Below are positions 29,028 to 39,177 of a stretch of DNA of 64,000 nucleotides, one piece after another. The position numbers were made by a program, and so were the translations under genes. Below the pieces are notes generated by a model. That model was not told the origin of the DNA. It saw nothing but the letters and a program-made list of their open reading frames with translations, and searched no databases. Each line of letters begins with the position of its first letter. Position 1 is the stretch's first letter. The stretch is from an uncultured Ectothiorhodospiraceae bacterium (lineage in GTDB: Bacteria; Pseudomonadota; Gammaproteobacteria; UBA6429; Thiohalophilaceae), in assembly GCA_947258695.1 (NCBI GenBank), contig CAMYJG010000005.1, positions 1-64,000 on the forward strand, in the 5' to 3' direction.

Positions 29028-29636
29028 TCACACCCACAATTCAAGTTCATAATGATTCAAAATAGCATTCAATATGTCACTCCGCGTAATCATACCAACT
29101 AATTTTCGTTCATCCATTACTGGCATTGAGCCAATGCGATCTTCAACAAAAAGCCGGGTTATATATCGAATATCTGTTTTACGACTTGCTGTTAATACCT
29201 GCGAAATCATAACATCACTGATTTTACTAGTTGAATTTTCTTCACTCGTACTACCTAATGTTCTGAGAACATCCCGATCAGAAATAATTCCCTGTAATTT
29301 ATACTCCCGGTTAACAACTGGAACATGCCTGAATTTATGTTCATCAAATAATTTAAAAGCCTGTGCAATAGAATTCTCTGGCGATAAAGTAACAACGGGG
29401 GATGACATAATTTGCTCTGCAAAAACAACAGGTTTGTCAGCTTCAACAAAATGCTCGACTTGCTGGTATGAATGTTTAGCCAGTTTAGCATTATTATTTT
29501 CGGTCAGATTTATTCTTTTTTGAATGGCTTTATGTGCTGAATCTATCTCTTCAGTTTTATCGACACGACGTTTTTTAAACAGTTTGTCTGTTGTCATCAG
29601 TTCATGTGCTGTTCGTCCTTCAACGTAAAAAGTCAT
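29028..29636 (-). CDS. CBS domain protein
   Basis: Two CBS repeats: HVPVVNREYKLQGIISDRDVLRTL and SMPVMDERKLVGMITRSDILNAI. Confidence 0.88.
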   Translation of the reverse strand: MTFYVEGRTAHELMTTDKLFKKRRVDKTEEIDSAHKAIQKRINLTENNNAKLAKHSYQQVEHFVEADKPVVFAEQIMSSPVVTLSPENSIAQAFKLFDEHKFRHVPVVNREYKLQGIISDRDVLRTLGSTSEENSTSKISDVMISQVLTASRKTDIRYITRLFVEDRIGSMPVMDERKLVGMITRSDILNAILNHYELELWV

Positions 29637-29649
29637 ACCTGTCTACCAT

Positions 29650-30627
29650 TTAATTTAAATTTTCATACCTGATACCGCATTCTAAATCGCTATTTGAACT
29701 GGCCGGGGACTTTTTAACTTCTTTTATCAGGCTTGTCTTATCATATCTTATAGAATCCAGATAAGGTTCCAACAACTTCATTGTTTGTTGCGAGGTGTTG
29801 TCCAATACCTTCAGGCCGCTATCCGTTGCAGGCCATAATATTTCAGGTAAATCCGGTTCAATGACAACAATAATCGCGTCACAACCACAGGGACATTGCC
29901 TAAAACTAATGGGATCATCTGATAAATACCAGGGACGTTGTTGATAAAGCAACATATTCAACACTTCAATCAAGCTCCATGGCTGCTGTAGTAGTTGTTT
30001 AATTCCTATATTGCCTTTATTGTGTCTGGCAACATGATGAATAATCAGAATATCAAGCTGATGTTTACAGCAAATAGCATCGGTTGGTGAAAGTTCAAGC
30101 AAGGCACCATCACAATATAGTTCATTATTAATTTGCACAGGCTCGTATAACAACGGCGCTGCCGCGCTCGCCACAATGCGTGGTGCAAGTTCACCCCGTT
30201 CAAAAAGAGTCTTGCAACCATGAAGTAAGTTTTTTGCCAGGGTATAAAAGGGAATTTTACAGTCTTCAAACTTTTTAACTTTAAGATGCTGGTAACAAAA
30301 TGCCATGGCCATTCTGGTAGAGGACATTCCACTATAACCGCGGCCTTTACGGAAAAAAAATGAATAACCCATGCGTAAAAATGAAGGAGACCAAAATTGT
30401 TTTGGTGTGATTTTAGATAAGGCCGCTACCCATTCCTGAATAGAAGTCCCACTGGCATAGATGCCACCAACTACCGCGCCGGCACTACATCCCGCCATGG
30501 CTTTTACATTGACGCCCATTTTTTCAAGTGCCAGTAAGAAACCCGTGTGTGCATAAACACCGCGAACACCACCAGAACTCAATACCACGCCGACACGTAG
30601 TTTTGTTAATTTACTTTGTACAGACAT
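29650..30627 (-). CDS. Patatin-like phospholipase
   Basis: VGVVLSSGGVRGVYAHTGFL, GCSAGAVVGGIYASG, DGALLELSP. Confidence 0.88.
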   Translation of the reverse strand: MSVQSKLTKLRVGVVLSSGGVRGVYAHTGFLLALEKMGVNVKAMAGCSAGAVVGGIYASGTSIQEWVAALSKITPKQFWSPSFLRMGYSFFFRKGRGYSGMSSTRMAMAFCYQHLKVKKFEDCKIPFYTLAKNLLHGCKTLFERGELAPRIVASAAAPLLYEPVQINNELYCDGALLELSPTDAICCKHQLDILIIHHVARHNKGNIGIKQLLQQPWSLIEVLNMLLYQQRPWYLSDDPISFRQCPCGCDAIIVVIEPDLPEILWPATDSGLKVLDNTSQQTMKLLEPYLDSIRYDKTSLIKEVKKSPASSNSDLECGIRYENLN

Positions 30628-30637
30628 ATCATCTCTT

Positions 30638-31786
30638 TTATCCACAACGACACCATACACAACTACAGTTTATATGGTTACAACTTTTATCTTTACGTTG
30701 ACTGCGATAACGCCACTTTGCTAACGGTAATAACAAATATTTAACACCACTTAAACCATAATGTTTTTGTAGCGCAGTGTGTGAATCTTTACTTGTCGAC
30801 AATATATCTAAAAATAAACGATAACCCCGGTTACCTAACAAACTAAATAATGCTCGATTCACAATTGAAGCTTTTAATTGATCAGAAAATTCAGTCTGCC
30901 ATAGCGTATTATAGTTCTCACCGTTTAATATACTTTGAGCCGCTAACATCCCGGATGTCATTGCATGACGCATACCAAAACCCCACAGAGTATCCTGAAA
31001 ACCAGCTTGTTCTCCTGCTATTGGATGACCACCATGAACTGCCGATACAGGAATATGGAAATTTCCAGCGCCGCCATGCGATTGTGGGTTAATCATTTTT
31101 AAACCAACTAATCGTTCAAACGCAGCAACAGTACGCTTTACATAAAGCTGTTCATCTTTAAAACCAGAGAACATACAACTTTTTACCGTGCCTCGCCCAT
31201 TCATAATCAACAAATAGGCATATCCTTTGGGTGCAATATGGTCATCACAGATTACCCAAAAACCATCTTCCCTGTCTGTTTCAAAATGATAACCTACCGC
31301 AATAGCATCGGCGGCTTTGGGGCCGATCGCAAGAATACCCGATCCCTTAATGTGTTTAAGTCGGCTATTAAAAATAACTTCAACGCCGAGTTCACGAGCC
31401 TGGTTAAGTAATGCTGTATCCAGACTACCCGGCCCCGGGCCACGTTCAAGAAGATAAAAAAAAGGCTTTTTTTCACTGGAAAGCTTGTAAGCTTTAGCTC
31501 TGTCATCAAAGGCAGTACCCTCATAACAGGGGAGATTTTCAAAATCTACGGATAAGCCATTCCCCTGCATCCATTGCAGTACATCCTGTTCGGTTGTCCA
31601 GTTTTCCAGTCCCTGAAAGTCGCCCTGAAACCGATAACCCACTTCTTTTCGTGCTTCATGCACTTGCACAGGAACCCCCTCTTTTGCCAATGTTATGGCT
31701 GCAGCCAAACCAGATGGCCCGGCACCTGCAATTTGAACAGGTTCTCCGGCTTGAAGTTTTTTTACGCTGTCAGTATTGTTTTTCAT
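30638..31786 (-). CDS. FAD-dependent oxidoreductase (geranylgeranyl-reductase-like)
   Basis: QIAGAGPSGLAAAITLAKEGVPVQVHEAR dinucleotide fold; GGHPIAGEQAGFQDTLWGFGMRHAMTSGMLAAQ. Confidence 0.8.
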   Translation of the reverse strand: MKNNTDSVKKLQAGEPVQIAGAGPSGLAAAITLAKEGVPVQVHEARKEVGYRFQGDFQGLENWTTEQDVLQWMQGNGLSVDFENLPCYEGTAFDDRAKAYKLSSEKKPFFYLLERGPGPGSLDTALLNQARELGVEVIFNSRLKHIKGSGILAIGPKAADAIAVGYHFETDREDGFWVICDDHIAPKGYAYLLIMNGRGTVKSCMFSGFKDEQLYVKRTVAAFERLVGLKMINPQSHGGAGNFHIPVSAVHGGHPIAGEQAGFQDTLWGFGMRHAMTSGMLAAQSILNGENYNTLWQTEFSDQLKASIVNRALFSLLGNRGYRLFLDILSTSKDSHTALQKHYGLSGVKYLLLPLAKWRYRSQRKDKSCNHINCSCVWCRCG

Positions 31787-31826
31787 GATTCATTTATCCG
31801 AAATCAAGTTCGAAATCAAATTCTAT

Positions 31827-32519
31827 CTAATGTGTCTTTCTCCATGTAAAATGCTCATAAACACCCGCCCAGTACATGCCAAACATAATCGCAAACAATA
31901 ATTCCTCCAATGGCATGAATCCAATCATGGCACCGGATAGCGCAGACAAGTTCCACACTTTTTCAATGTATCCCGGTGCGCTCCATTCAAGGCCGAGTAA
32001 AAATATTACATAAAAAAACAGAAATATAATGCCACCTAACCATGTCTTGCGTTTTAAATCGGGGCGACACCAGACATTGGCAAGTGAGCCAATTGCCATT
32101 GCGATGATTGACGGATAAATTGGATTCCAGGGAAAAAAATACAAAAGTGGGAAGCTAACAAATGGTGCAGCAAGCGCTTTATAATGATGGCGATGCAGCG
32201 GTTGCTGACGCTCATGCTCCATCACCTTAACAGGAACCTGTTTATTTAACAGGTTATAAAATACGGCACCCAAACCTCCAATAGCAAAACAAAATATCAG
32301 GCTTTCAATATCAAAGCCGGTGCTTAAAGCAAGATCAAATAAACTGGGCGGACTCCAGTATTCCGGTACAAAAAGCGGCTCAGTCAAACCAAACGGTGTA
32401 GTAAACAGACTAGTCCACAGCATGGTATGTCGATATTGCGGGAAAGCTAAGTAGATCACCAGCCAGGGGATTAAAAAGGCACTCGCCCATAACAACCAGA
32501 TGTACTGTTCATTTATCAT
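31827..32519 (-). CDS. Lycopene cyclase domain-like integral membrane protein
   Basis: Multi-TM ~230 aa; FDIESLIFCFAIGG and PLEELLFAIMFGMYW resemble the repeated motif of CrtYc/Yd-type cyclases. Confidence 0.6.
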   Translation of the reverse strand: MINEQYIWLLWASAFLIPWLVIYLAFPQYRHTMLWTSLFTTPFGLTEPLFVPEYWSPPSLFDLALSTGFDIESLIFCFAIGGLGAVFYNLLNKQVPVKVMEHERQQPLHRHHYKALAAPFVSFPLLYFFPWNPIYPSIIAMAIGSLANVWCRPDLKRKTWLGGIIFLFFYVIFLLGLEWSAPGYIEKVWNLSALSGAMIGFMPLEELLFAIMFGMYWAGVYEHFTWRKTH

Positions 32520-32571
32520 TATGTAACAAAACCTCTATTATGTTTATGTTTTAACTTACTATAAACTATGC

Positions 32572-33759
32572 TTACAAATACTTAAGGTAATACAAATACA
32601 ATTTTTCAAACATATTTTTAACCGAGATTAATTTTTTCGAGCGACGGGGGAAAATATTCCAGAAAGGTTGTTTGTCATCGTCGAACATATGTAACCACAT
32701 TGCATCATTTTCCAGGTTCATAATACAGGAAAGTTCATGCCGGTAAGTATGTGTTGGCAGTTTTCCGTTTAACAATGCTTTTATATTTTTTGCCGCTGCT
32801 TGCGATCTCAATTGTGCCATGTGTGCCTGATGCGGCACCCACGGTGGTGGGTTTTCATGGCTTGCGCAATCGCCCGCGGCAAAAACATTTTGCAGACCTT
32901 TGGCTTGCCCAAATTTATCGACATCAATTTGTCCACCTTTTGACACCGGTAAACAGGAATTATGAACCAGCTCAGAACCCGTAATCCCAGGTGAAAAAAG
33001 CACTAAATCGGCTTTACGAAAAGCTCCATCTTGGTCAAGCATACCACCTTTAACAAACTCAACCGGCTCATACCCATAGTCAAGAATAAGCCCTCGTTCC
33101 TGAAGTCTGTCTGTAATTGCGCCTTTCTCATCAGGATCTATATTAGATGAGAAAAAATGAATTTCAAATTTGTCTCTTATCCCTTTCTCTTTCAATGCAT
33201 GATCCAGCAGTCCCGCAGATTCATACATTTGCCCTGCACGGCCAGCAACAAAACCATCCTGCTTATTTATCTTGAATCCAAGATAAATAATAGCCGAGTC
33301 AAACTTTTCTAATTCTGAAACAAATCCTTCCATTGCATCAGGCCCGTCACAAGGTGAGAAAGTATGTTCTTCGGTTCCGGGAATATCATTTTTTAAAAAT
33401 GCAGGACCTGTACCTAAAAATAACACATCATTTTTATAACTTGCATTACGCGATATAACAGTGCGTCCACCATCCTGAATATCAGTCACCACATCATCGA
33501 TGAAATGAATATTTCGTCGTCTCAGAAATGGCCGGATATCAATTGTTATTTGTTTTTTATTTTTTTTGCCTGTAATAAATTCCGGCAGAGCAGGAAAATA
33601 AACAAACTGACCATTACCAATAACTGTAATCTCATAGCGAGAATACAGCCTGCGAAAGAAATACGCAAAAAAAGGAAACATTGGTAAAGTCAGAAAGTAT
33701 TGTATTAAAAATAATGATGCAAAACCGTTACCGACAATAATTATTTTTTTCTTTTTCAT
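32572..33759 (-). CDS. NAD(P)/FAD-dependent oxidoreductase (NDH-2/SQR-like)
   Basis: IIIVGNGFASLFLIQYF, FLGTGPAFL, GLQNVFAAGDCASHENPPPWVPHQAHMAQLRSQAAAKNI. Confidence 0.8.
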   Translation of the reverse strand: MKKKKIIIVGNGFASLFLIQYFLTLPMFPFFAYFFRRLYSRYEITVIGNGQFVYFPALPEFITGKKNKKQITIDIRPFLRRRNIHFIDDVVTDIQDGGRTVISRNASYKNDVLFLGTGPAFLKNDIPGTEEHTFSPCDGPDAMEGFVSELEKFDSAIIYLGFKINKQDGFVAGRAGQMYESAGLLDHALKEKGIRDKFEIHFFSSNIDPDEKGAITDRLQERGLILDYGYEPVEFVKGGMLDQDGAFRKADLVLFSPGITGSELVHNSCLPVSKGGQIDVDKFGQAKGLQNVFAAGDCASHENPPPWVPHQAHMAQLRSQAAAKNIKALLNGKLPTHTYRHELSCIMNLENDAMWLHMFDDDKQPFWNIFPRRSKKLISVKNMFEKLYLYYLKYL

Positions 33760-33912
33760 TATTTTGTTCCGTTATAAATTTTTTAATACACGCAATTTGT
33801 TAGCTCAAAGTAACATTTGTATTTATGAGATTGCTTCACCCTGAAAAACAGGGTTTGCAATGATAATGTAATCTCTTTTTTATATCGTTATTTCTTTACG
33901 CTGTTAATATTG

Positions 33913-34179
33913 CTAATCTTTAGCACATTTAACGACACAGACGTTATATATCGATACCCAGATTAAGGCGAAGTACCAGCCATAGGCATAGCTTTCGATC
34001 ACACCAAGAAAGAAACTTTTCCAGCTCAACCAGACAAAACCCGGTAAAAGTTTTTGCCATGCCTGAAACATGGCATGTTCAGGAAATAGCAGGTCAAAAC
34101 CAACACACAATGAAAAAGAAATGGCTAAAAACAGACTTGTGGCATGTCCCACAGCGATAAGTGAAATTCGTTGATTCAT
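33913..34179 (-). CDS. DUF5676-like membrane protein
   Basis: GHATSLFLAISFSLCVGFDLLFPEHAMFQAWQKLLPGFVWLSWKSFFLGVIESYAYGWYFALIW. Confidence 0.75.
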   Translation of the reverse strand: MNQRISLIAVGHATSLFLAISFSLCVGFDLLFPEHAMFQAWQKLLPGFVWLSWKSFFLGVIESYAYGWYFALIWVSIYNVCVVKCAKD

Positions 34180-34475
34180 GATGACTCTCCTTGTTGTTGT
34201 GAATGTAAAAAATTTTGCGGACTGGCTTCAAATTTATCCAGACAATTTCGGGAACAAAAACGATACAGTGATCCTTCATGCATCATCCCGTAACCTTTGT
34301 CTGTATCAACTTTCATTCCACAAACAGGATCAATGTGATTAGGAGTGGTGTTGTCTGTTTTATTTTTTTCAGCATCGTGATCATGGCTTCCATGAATCAT
34401 ATGTGCACCACAACCGTAACGCATCATAAAATAAAACAATCCCGCAAATATCAATAATGAGAGTAGTCCATCCAT
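34176..34475 (-). CDS. YHS-domain membrane-anchored protein
   Basis: N-terminal TM, then HIDPVCGMKVDTDKGYGMMHEGSLYRFCSRNCLDKFEASPQNFL. Confidence 0.8.
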   Translation of the reverse strand: MDGLLSLLIFAGLFYFMMRYGCGAHMIHGSHDHDAEKNKTDNTTPNHIDPVCGMKVDTDKGYGMMHEGSLYRFCSRNCLDKFEASPQNFLHSQQQGESS

Positions 34476-34512
34476 ATTATTTACCTCCTATATATTTGGT
34501 TTTAATCAATTA

Positions 34513-35178
34513 TCAAAGTTCCCCTTCGACCTTCACATAAAGAAAATTTTTCCATTGGTTCATCGGTGGAAAAAACATGGGTGTCCGAGATGCATACTCC
34601 TGATAAGATTGGTTAAATTTTTGTTTCACAGCAGCTTCTTCGGAACGAGATAAATGCACATACGCATAGATCAGAATCGGCGCCATAATAACCGTAAGCA
34701 ATGTCGGCCATTGAATCAGAAAACCCGTGATAATCAGAAACAAGCCCGTGTATTGCGGATGTCTCGCATACGCATAAACGCCATCGGTCACAAGTTTGTC
34801 ATGTGCGCCGTGAATCTGTCGCCAGCCTTTGGACATTAATGTATAGCCTGCTATTAGAAATAATAAACTTAGACCCATAACAATTATCCAGGCAAGAGTT
34901 GACCCACCAAATACAACAACCCATAAATGTCCGTACATATGGCTAAATGGTTGCAATACCGGATATGCTTCACCTAACCAGCCGGTTAATAAATATATTG
35001 TCAACGGGAAGCCATACATCTCGGTAAACAAGGCAACCAGAAAAGCAGTCACAACACCCATATTTCGCCATTCTTTTATTTTTTTAGGTTTTATAAAACT
35101 TAAAATAAAGAACAAAAACAATCCTATATTAAAAGCAGCGATAACCCACATTCCATACGCATATTCTTCTGACATCAC
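34513..35178 (-). CDS. Isoprenylcysteine carboxyl methyltransferase (ICMT) family protein
   Basis: LVTDGVYAYARHPQYTGLFLIITGFLIQWPTL, RSEEAAVKQKFNQSYQEYASRTPMFFP. Confidence 0.87.
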   Translation of the reverse strand: MMSEEYAYGMWVIAAFNIGLFLFFILSFIKPKKIKEWRNMGVVTAFLVALFTEMYGFPLTIYLLTGWLGEAYPVLQPFSHMYGHLWVVVFGGSTLAWIIVMGLSLLFLIAGYTLMSKGWRQIHGAHDKLVTDGVYAYARHPQYTGLFLIITGFLIQWPTLLTVIMAPILIYAYVHLSRSEEAAVKQKFNQSYQEYASRTPMFFPPMNQWKNFLYVKVEGEL

Positions 35179-35184
35179 ATTCTC

Positions 35185-36492
35185 CTAATGTTGGTAAATA
35201 TCATCCCGACGCAAAGGGATACTCAATGCCTGGTGGGCATGCCCCGTGAGTAACTGGTAAACATTAATGCTGCCTTGATTAAAATAGTAGGCAGAACCTG
35301 CCATATACAAACGCCATAATCGATATGTCGCTTCCGAAGATTCGGCTATCGCCGACTCACGATTTTGTTCCAGCGCACGCACCCAGTGACGCAGGGTCAT
35401 GGCATAGTGGCGCCGCAAACTCTCAACATCGAGCACTTCAAAACCCGCCTCTTCCATCGCCCGGCTAACATCGCTAATGCGGGCCAGTTCACCATCCGGA
35501 AACACGTAATGATTAATAAAGCGGGTAAGATCAGTTTTTTGCCAACCCGTGTCATTGGTAATGCCATGATTAAGGAATAAGCCACCGGGTTTGAGCAATG
35601 ACTTGACGGTGCCAAAATAAACTGGGAAATTTTTCACTCCGACATGCTCAAACATACCCACGCTAACAATACGATCGTACTGAATATCCATCGGCATATC
35701 ACGATAGTCACGCAACTCAACCGTCACCTGATCCTGTAGTCCCAGCTCTCGAATACGTTGTTGCGCATATTCATATTGCTGCTGACTCAGGGTGATGCCA
35801 TGACTCGTCACGCCATAATGTTTTGCTGCCCAACATACCAACGCACCCCAGCCACAGCCAATATCAAGTAAGTGTTGCCCCGCTTGCAACCGCAGCTTGC
35901 GACAAATGTGATCAAGTTTATCGCTCTGTGCATCTGCCAGTGACTGCTGTTCATCACTGAAATAGGCGCAGGAATAAATCATCTGTGGATCTAACCAGAG
36001 TTTGTAAAAATCATTGCTGACATCGTAATGATGGGAAATACTGGCCTGGCTGTTGCGGTGGGCTTCTTGACTCGCTCGCTTCTGTCTTGCCTCGTCATAT
36101 TCAACAGTGCCGCGCAAACGAAGCACATTGAATAACAACGACAACTGTGTACGAAGTGGTATATGTAATTTCTGCATCCATGGAGCCAGATCAAACAGGG
36201 CTTCCAGCTCACCATCAATGTCAATGCCACCACTGAGATAGGCTTCACCGAGTTTTACCATATCCCGTTTCAGTAACAGTTCACGCAATACAGCTGCTTG
36301 CCTGAACACCAGGGAGCATTTAGTTTGCGGGCCATCATTCAACATCCAGTCATCCCACAAACGTATACTCGTGGAACCTCGGTAACTTTCAAGCAGTGTA
36401 GAGATCATGTGCTGAGCCAGTTTTGCTGAAACATGATTCGCTTGCTTTGTAGCAGGGACTTTGTTGATATTTTGCATCTTTAAATAATGCAT
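35185..36492 (-). CDS. cfa: Cyclopropane-fatty-acyl-phospholipid synthase family methyltransferase
   Basis: ISHHYDVSNDFYKLWLDPQMIYSCAYF, LLDIGCGWGALVCWAAKHYGV, VSVGMFEHVG. Confidence 0.9.
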   Translation of the reverse strand: MHYLKMQNINKVPATKQANHVSAKLAQHMISTLLESYRGSTSIRLWDDWMLNDGPQTKCSLVFRQAAVLRELLLKRDMVKLGEAYLSGGIDIDGELEALFDLAPWMQKLHIPLRTQLSLLFNVLRLRGTVEYDEARQKRASQEAHRNSQASISHHYDVSNDFYKLWLDPQMIYSCAYFSDEQQSLADAQSDKLDHICRKLRLQAGQHLLDIGCGWGALVCWAAKHYGVTSHGITLSQQQYEYAQQRIRELGLQDQVTVELRDYRDMPMDIQYDRIVSVGMFEHVGVKNFPVYFGTVKSLLKPGGLFLNHGITNDTGWQKTDLTRFINHYVFPDGELARISDVSRAMEEAGFEVLDVESLRRHYAMTLRHWVRALEQNRESAIAESSEATYRLWRLYMAGSAYYFNQGSINVYQLLTGHAHQALSIPLRRDDIYQH

Positions 36493-36523
36493 AATCTGCC
36501 TCCTAATCTAAAGCTCTACCCTA

Positions 36524-36754
36524 TTAATTTATTGTTGCAGACGTGCTAGTGGAGCCATTAAAAAAGGACCCACCAATGCCATCGCTATCGCCATTAACAA
36601 TCAAATTAGGTGAATGTCTAATCTGATATTGTTCAACGAGCTCAGGGTTTTCTTCTGCAAATTTAACTTCACAATCAATGCCCAGGTCTGATAGCTCTTG
36701 TTTTAAATTTGTGCAATGGCTACAACCTTGAGTGGCAATAATGAATATATCCAT
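36524..36754 (-). CDS. Glutaredoxin-like protein with atypical C-terminus
   Basis: FIIATQGCSHCTNLKQELSDLGIDCEVKFAEENPELVEQYQIRHSPNLIVNG. Confidence 0.65.
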   Translation of the reverse strand: MDIFIIATQGCSHCTNLKQELSDLGIDCEVKFAEENPELVEQYQIRHSPNLIVNGDSDGIGGSFFNGSTSTSATIN

Positions 36755-36848
36755 TGGTTTTCTCCTTACATTTATACAATTAGTCTGTTAAATACGTGAA
36801 TTCAGATCGCACTTAGAACCTGAATTTACGATATTTTTTATTTACACA

Positions 36849-37496
36849 TTAATGTGTATGTGGCGTCTTATCATGATCACTTATAGTTTCCCTGGAGCTT
36901 TTCGGGCCTGGCATGTCAATGCTAGAATGGTTGTCCTCATTTTTACTTACTTCATGAGTATCTTCATGGTCATCACCTTTGTGCGTATGTTTACCACTCG
37001 CAACGAGTTTCTGATACTGCGTAACGGTCATCGTATCCAAAGCAGAAACAAGCGCTATCATGTCCCAGATTTGTTCGTCACTATTATTGTGTCCCCACCC
37101 TGGCATACCTGTCATTTTTATACCGTTTTTTATCACCCAGAAAGTTTCATTTGGTTTATCCGCAAAATCGGCATTTTTATACAGTACAGGTGGTTTTGGA
37201 TTTAAACCTTCATACAACTCGGAGGAATCAACACCCGGAGCCAGGTGGCACTGCGTGCACATCGCGTCATAATTAGCAGCACCACGATTAATACGTGCAG
37301 TATCAGCAAGGTTTGGTGTTTTCAACGTTTCTGCTCGCACACTAATGGAACGGTTACGTACTAACTCAAGAAAGGCGTTGGTTATCGCCCAATGTTTGTC
37401 ACTTGCAGAAACATTAAAAACACCAAACCAGATAAATATAAATCCAGCAACTATTACAACCACAGCCAGACTCAATATCTTTTTAATACCAGACAT
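36849..37496 (-). CDS. Membrane-anchored class I cytochrome c
   Basis: CTQCH heme motif, MTGMPGWGHNNSDEQIWDMIALVSAL; His/Asp-rich C-terminus. Confidence 0.85.
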   Translation of the reverse strand: MSGIKKILSLAVVVIVAGFIFIWFGVFNVSASDKHWAITNAFLELVRNRSISVRAETLKTPNLADTARINRGAANYDAMCTQCHLAPGVDSSELYEGLNPKPPVLYKNADFADKPNETFWVIKNGIKMTGMPGWGHNNSDEQIWDMIALVSALDTMTVTQYQKLVASGKHTHKGDDHEDTHEVSKNEDNHSSIDMPGPKSSRETISDHDKTPHTH

Positions 37497-37562
37497 ACTT
37501 GTTACTCCTTACGTTTTTTTATTAAATTAAACTCAAACTACTCAAGCCGCTTTCGCAGCATA

Positions 37563-38534
37563 TTATTCGTTAACGATGGCCATTTGGTGTGCTTCACCCG
37601 CTGGCAACTTAATAGTATTAATTACTTTTAATGTTTTTTGATCTACAACCCAGATAATCGGTTTTTTACGGCTTGAGACATAAACTTTTCCTGCCCCTTT
37701 AATTGTATTCAGATGGTAAGGGGCCGGTGATAGCTGAAGTTCTTTTTTTGTACCTGAAACCGTGTCGATAGCAACCAGTTTATTTTCTTTCTTGCTACTC
37801 ACAAATAATGTTTTTCCATCATCACCGATATCAAGACCATGAACTGCTTTACCTATCTTGTAAGTTTTAATAATTTTTCCTGAAGCTACTGATACGACAG
37901 ACACTTTACCCGCTCTTGGATTACTAACATAAATTGTTTTTTGATCACCGGAAAATGCAATATGTTCTGGCGCAGCACCTGATTCTATTTTTCGTTTTAC
38001 TTTCCAGGTTGTTAAATCAATTTCACTTATCGAGTTGTTACCTGTATTACTCACATAAGCAGTTTTGTTATCTTTTGTAATTAATGTGTAATTAGGAACA
38101 GGACCAGTTTTCACCGTCTTAATCACTTTATTTTCTTCTAAATCAACAACACTGATTGAACCGTGCATACCATGGGTCGATAAAACATATTTCCCATCAG
38201 AGGTAATCGCCTGGTGATGTGTCCAGCCCGCCACGGGAATAGTTGACATTACATGACCGTGTGCCGGGTGAATAAAAAATAATTTACTATTTGGCGCATC
38301 TTTAGCTTCACCTTTTTTAAGCGGTGTTTCCTTTAAGCTGCCTGCAATCAAGTACTCACCATCAGGCGTTGCTACTAAGCCATGAGGATTATCCACACCA
38401 GTATAAGTGGCTGTAATTTCATCTGTTGCGGCATCCACTTTTATTACCTGGTTAGCTGAACCTAAGGGGATATAAACACTAGGGCCAGCTAATAAAGTAC
38501 CTGTAAAAAACATACTTACACTAGTTATAATCAT
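37563..38534 (-). CDS. YncE-family beta-propeller protein
   Basis: Signal peptide, repeated YVSNTGNNSISEIDLTTWKV / YVSNPRAGKVSVVSVASGKI units. Confidence 0.87.
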   Translation of the reverse strand: MIITSVSMFFTGTLLAGPSVYIPLGSANQVIKVDAATDEITATYTGVDNPHGLVATPDGEYLIAGSLKETPLKKGEAKDAPNSKLFFIHPAHGHVMSTIPVAGWTHHQAITSDGKYVLSTHGMHGSISVVDLEENKVIKTVKTGPVPNYTLITKDNKTAYVSNTGNNSISEIDLTTWKVKRKIESGAAPEHIAFSGDQKTIYVSNPRAGKVSVVSVASGKIIKTYKIGKAVHGLDIGDDGKTLFVSSKKENKLVAIDTVSGTKKELQLSPAPYHLNTIKGAGKVYVSSRKKPIIWVVDQKTLKVINTIKLPAGEAHQMAIVNE

Positions 38535-38582
38535 AAAAATGTTTTTATTTTTTATTTCAATTACTCCTTGTATTAATTTAAC

Positions 38583-38903
38583 TTACTTAGTAAACGTTTT
38601 AAGCATATAACGAATAATTTCAAGTAAATCATCATCCGTCAGGTTAGGGTTACCACCTTTAGCTGGCATACTCACTCCAGTTTTTTGTATACCAAGCTTT
38701 AATCGTGTCAATAATTTTGATTCCTCAATCTTTGACCATTGCAGGTTTTCCTGCAGATCTGAAACGCCTGGCATAGTTCCACTTCCATCCTCTGCATGAC
38801 AAACCATGCAATTTTTCAGATATAAATCTTCAGCTGAAACTGACGCATAGGAAAATGATGGAAATAATAAAACTAAATATAGTGATATAATTTTCCTCAT
38901 CAT
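38583..38903 (-). CDS. Small periplasmic cytochrome c
   Basis: Signal peptide, CMVCH heme motif, SMPAKGGNPNLTDDDLLEIIRYML. Confidence 0.87.
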   Translation of the reverse strand: MMRKIISLYLVLLFPSFSYASVSAEDLYLKNCMVCHAEDGSGTMPGVSDLQENLQWSKIEESKLLTRLKLGIQKTGVSMPAKGGNPNLTDDDLLEIIRYMLKTFTK

Positions 38904-38920
38904 ATTAGCTCCTGAACAAT

Positions 38921-39145
38921 TTAATTCTCAAGCTCTTTACGACGACGTTCATATTCTTCTTCATCGATCTCACCACGCGCATAGCGTTTTTTTAGAATTT
39001 CAAGTGGACTCTCATTTGCTGAAGATGAGTTTCCTGAACTTCCACCGATGATGTTCTGAAATAAAAAAAACAATCCAGCGATGATTAATATCCAGAAAAT
39101 CCACATAAAACCACCTCCAAAAAAATGTCCTTCTCCACTCATCAT
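38921..39145 (-). CDS. SHOCT domain membrane protein
   Basis: TM segment plus SPLEILKKRYARGEIDEEEYERRRKELEN. Confidence 0.92.
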   Translation of the reverse strand: MMSGEGHFFGGGFMWIFWILIIAGLFFLFQNIIGGSSGNSSSANESPLEILKKRYARGEIDEEEYERRRKELEN

Positions 39146-39177
39146 AACTTCCTCCTTTTCGTAAATTGTTCTAATTA

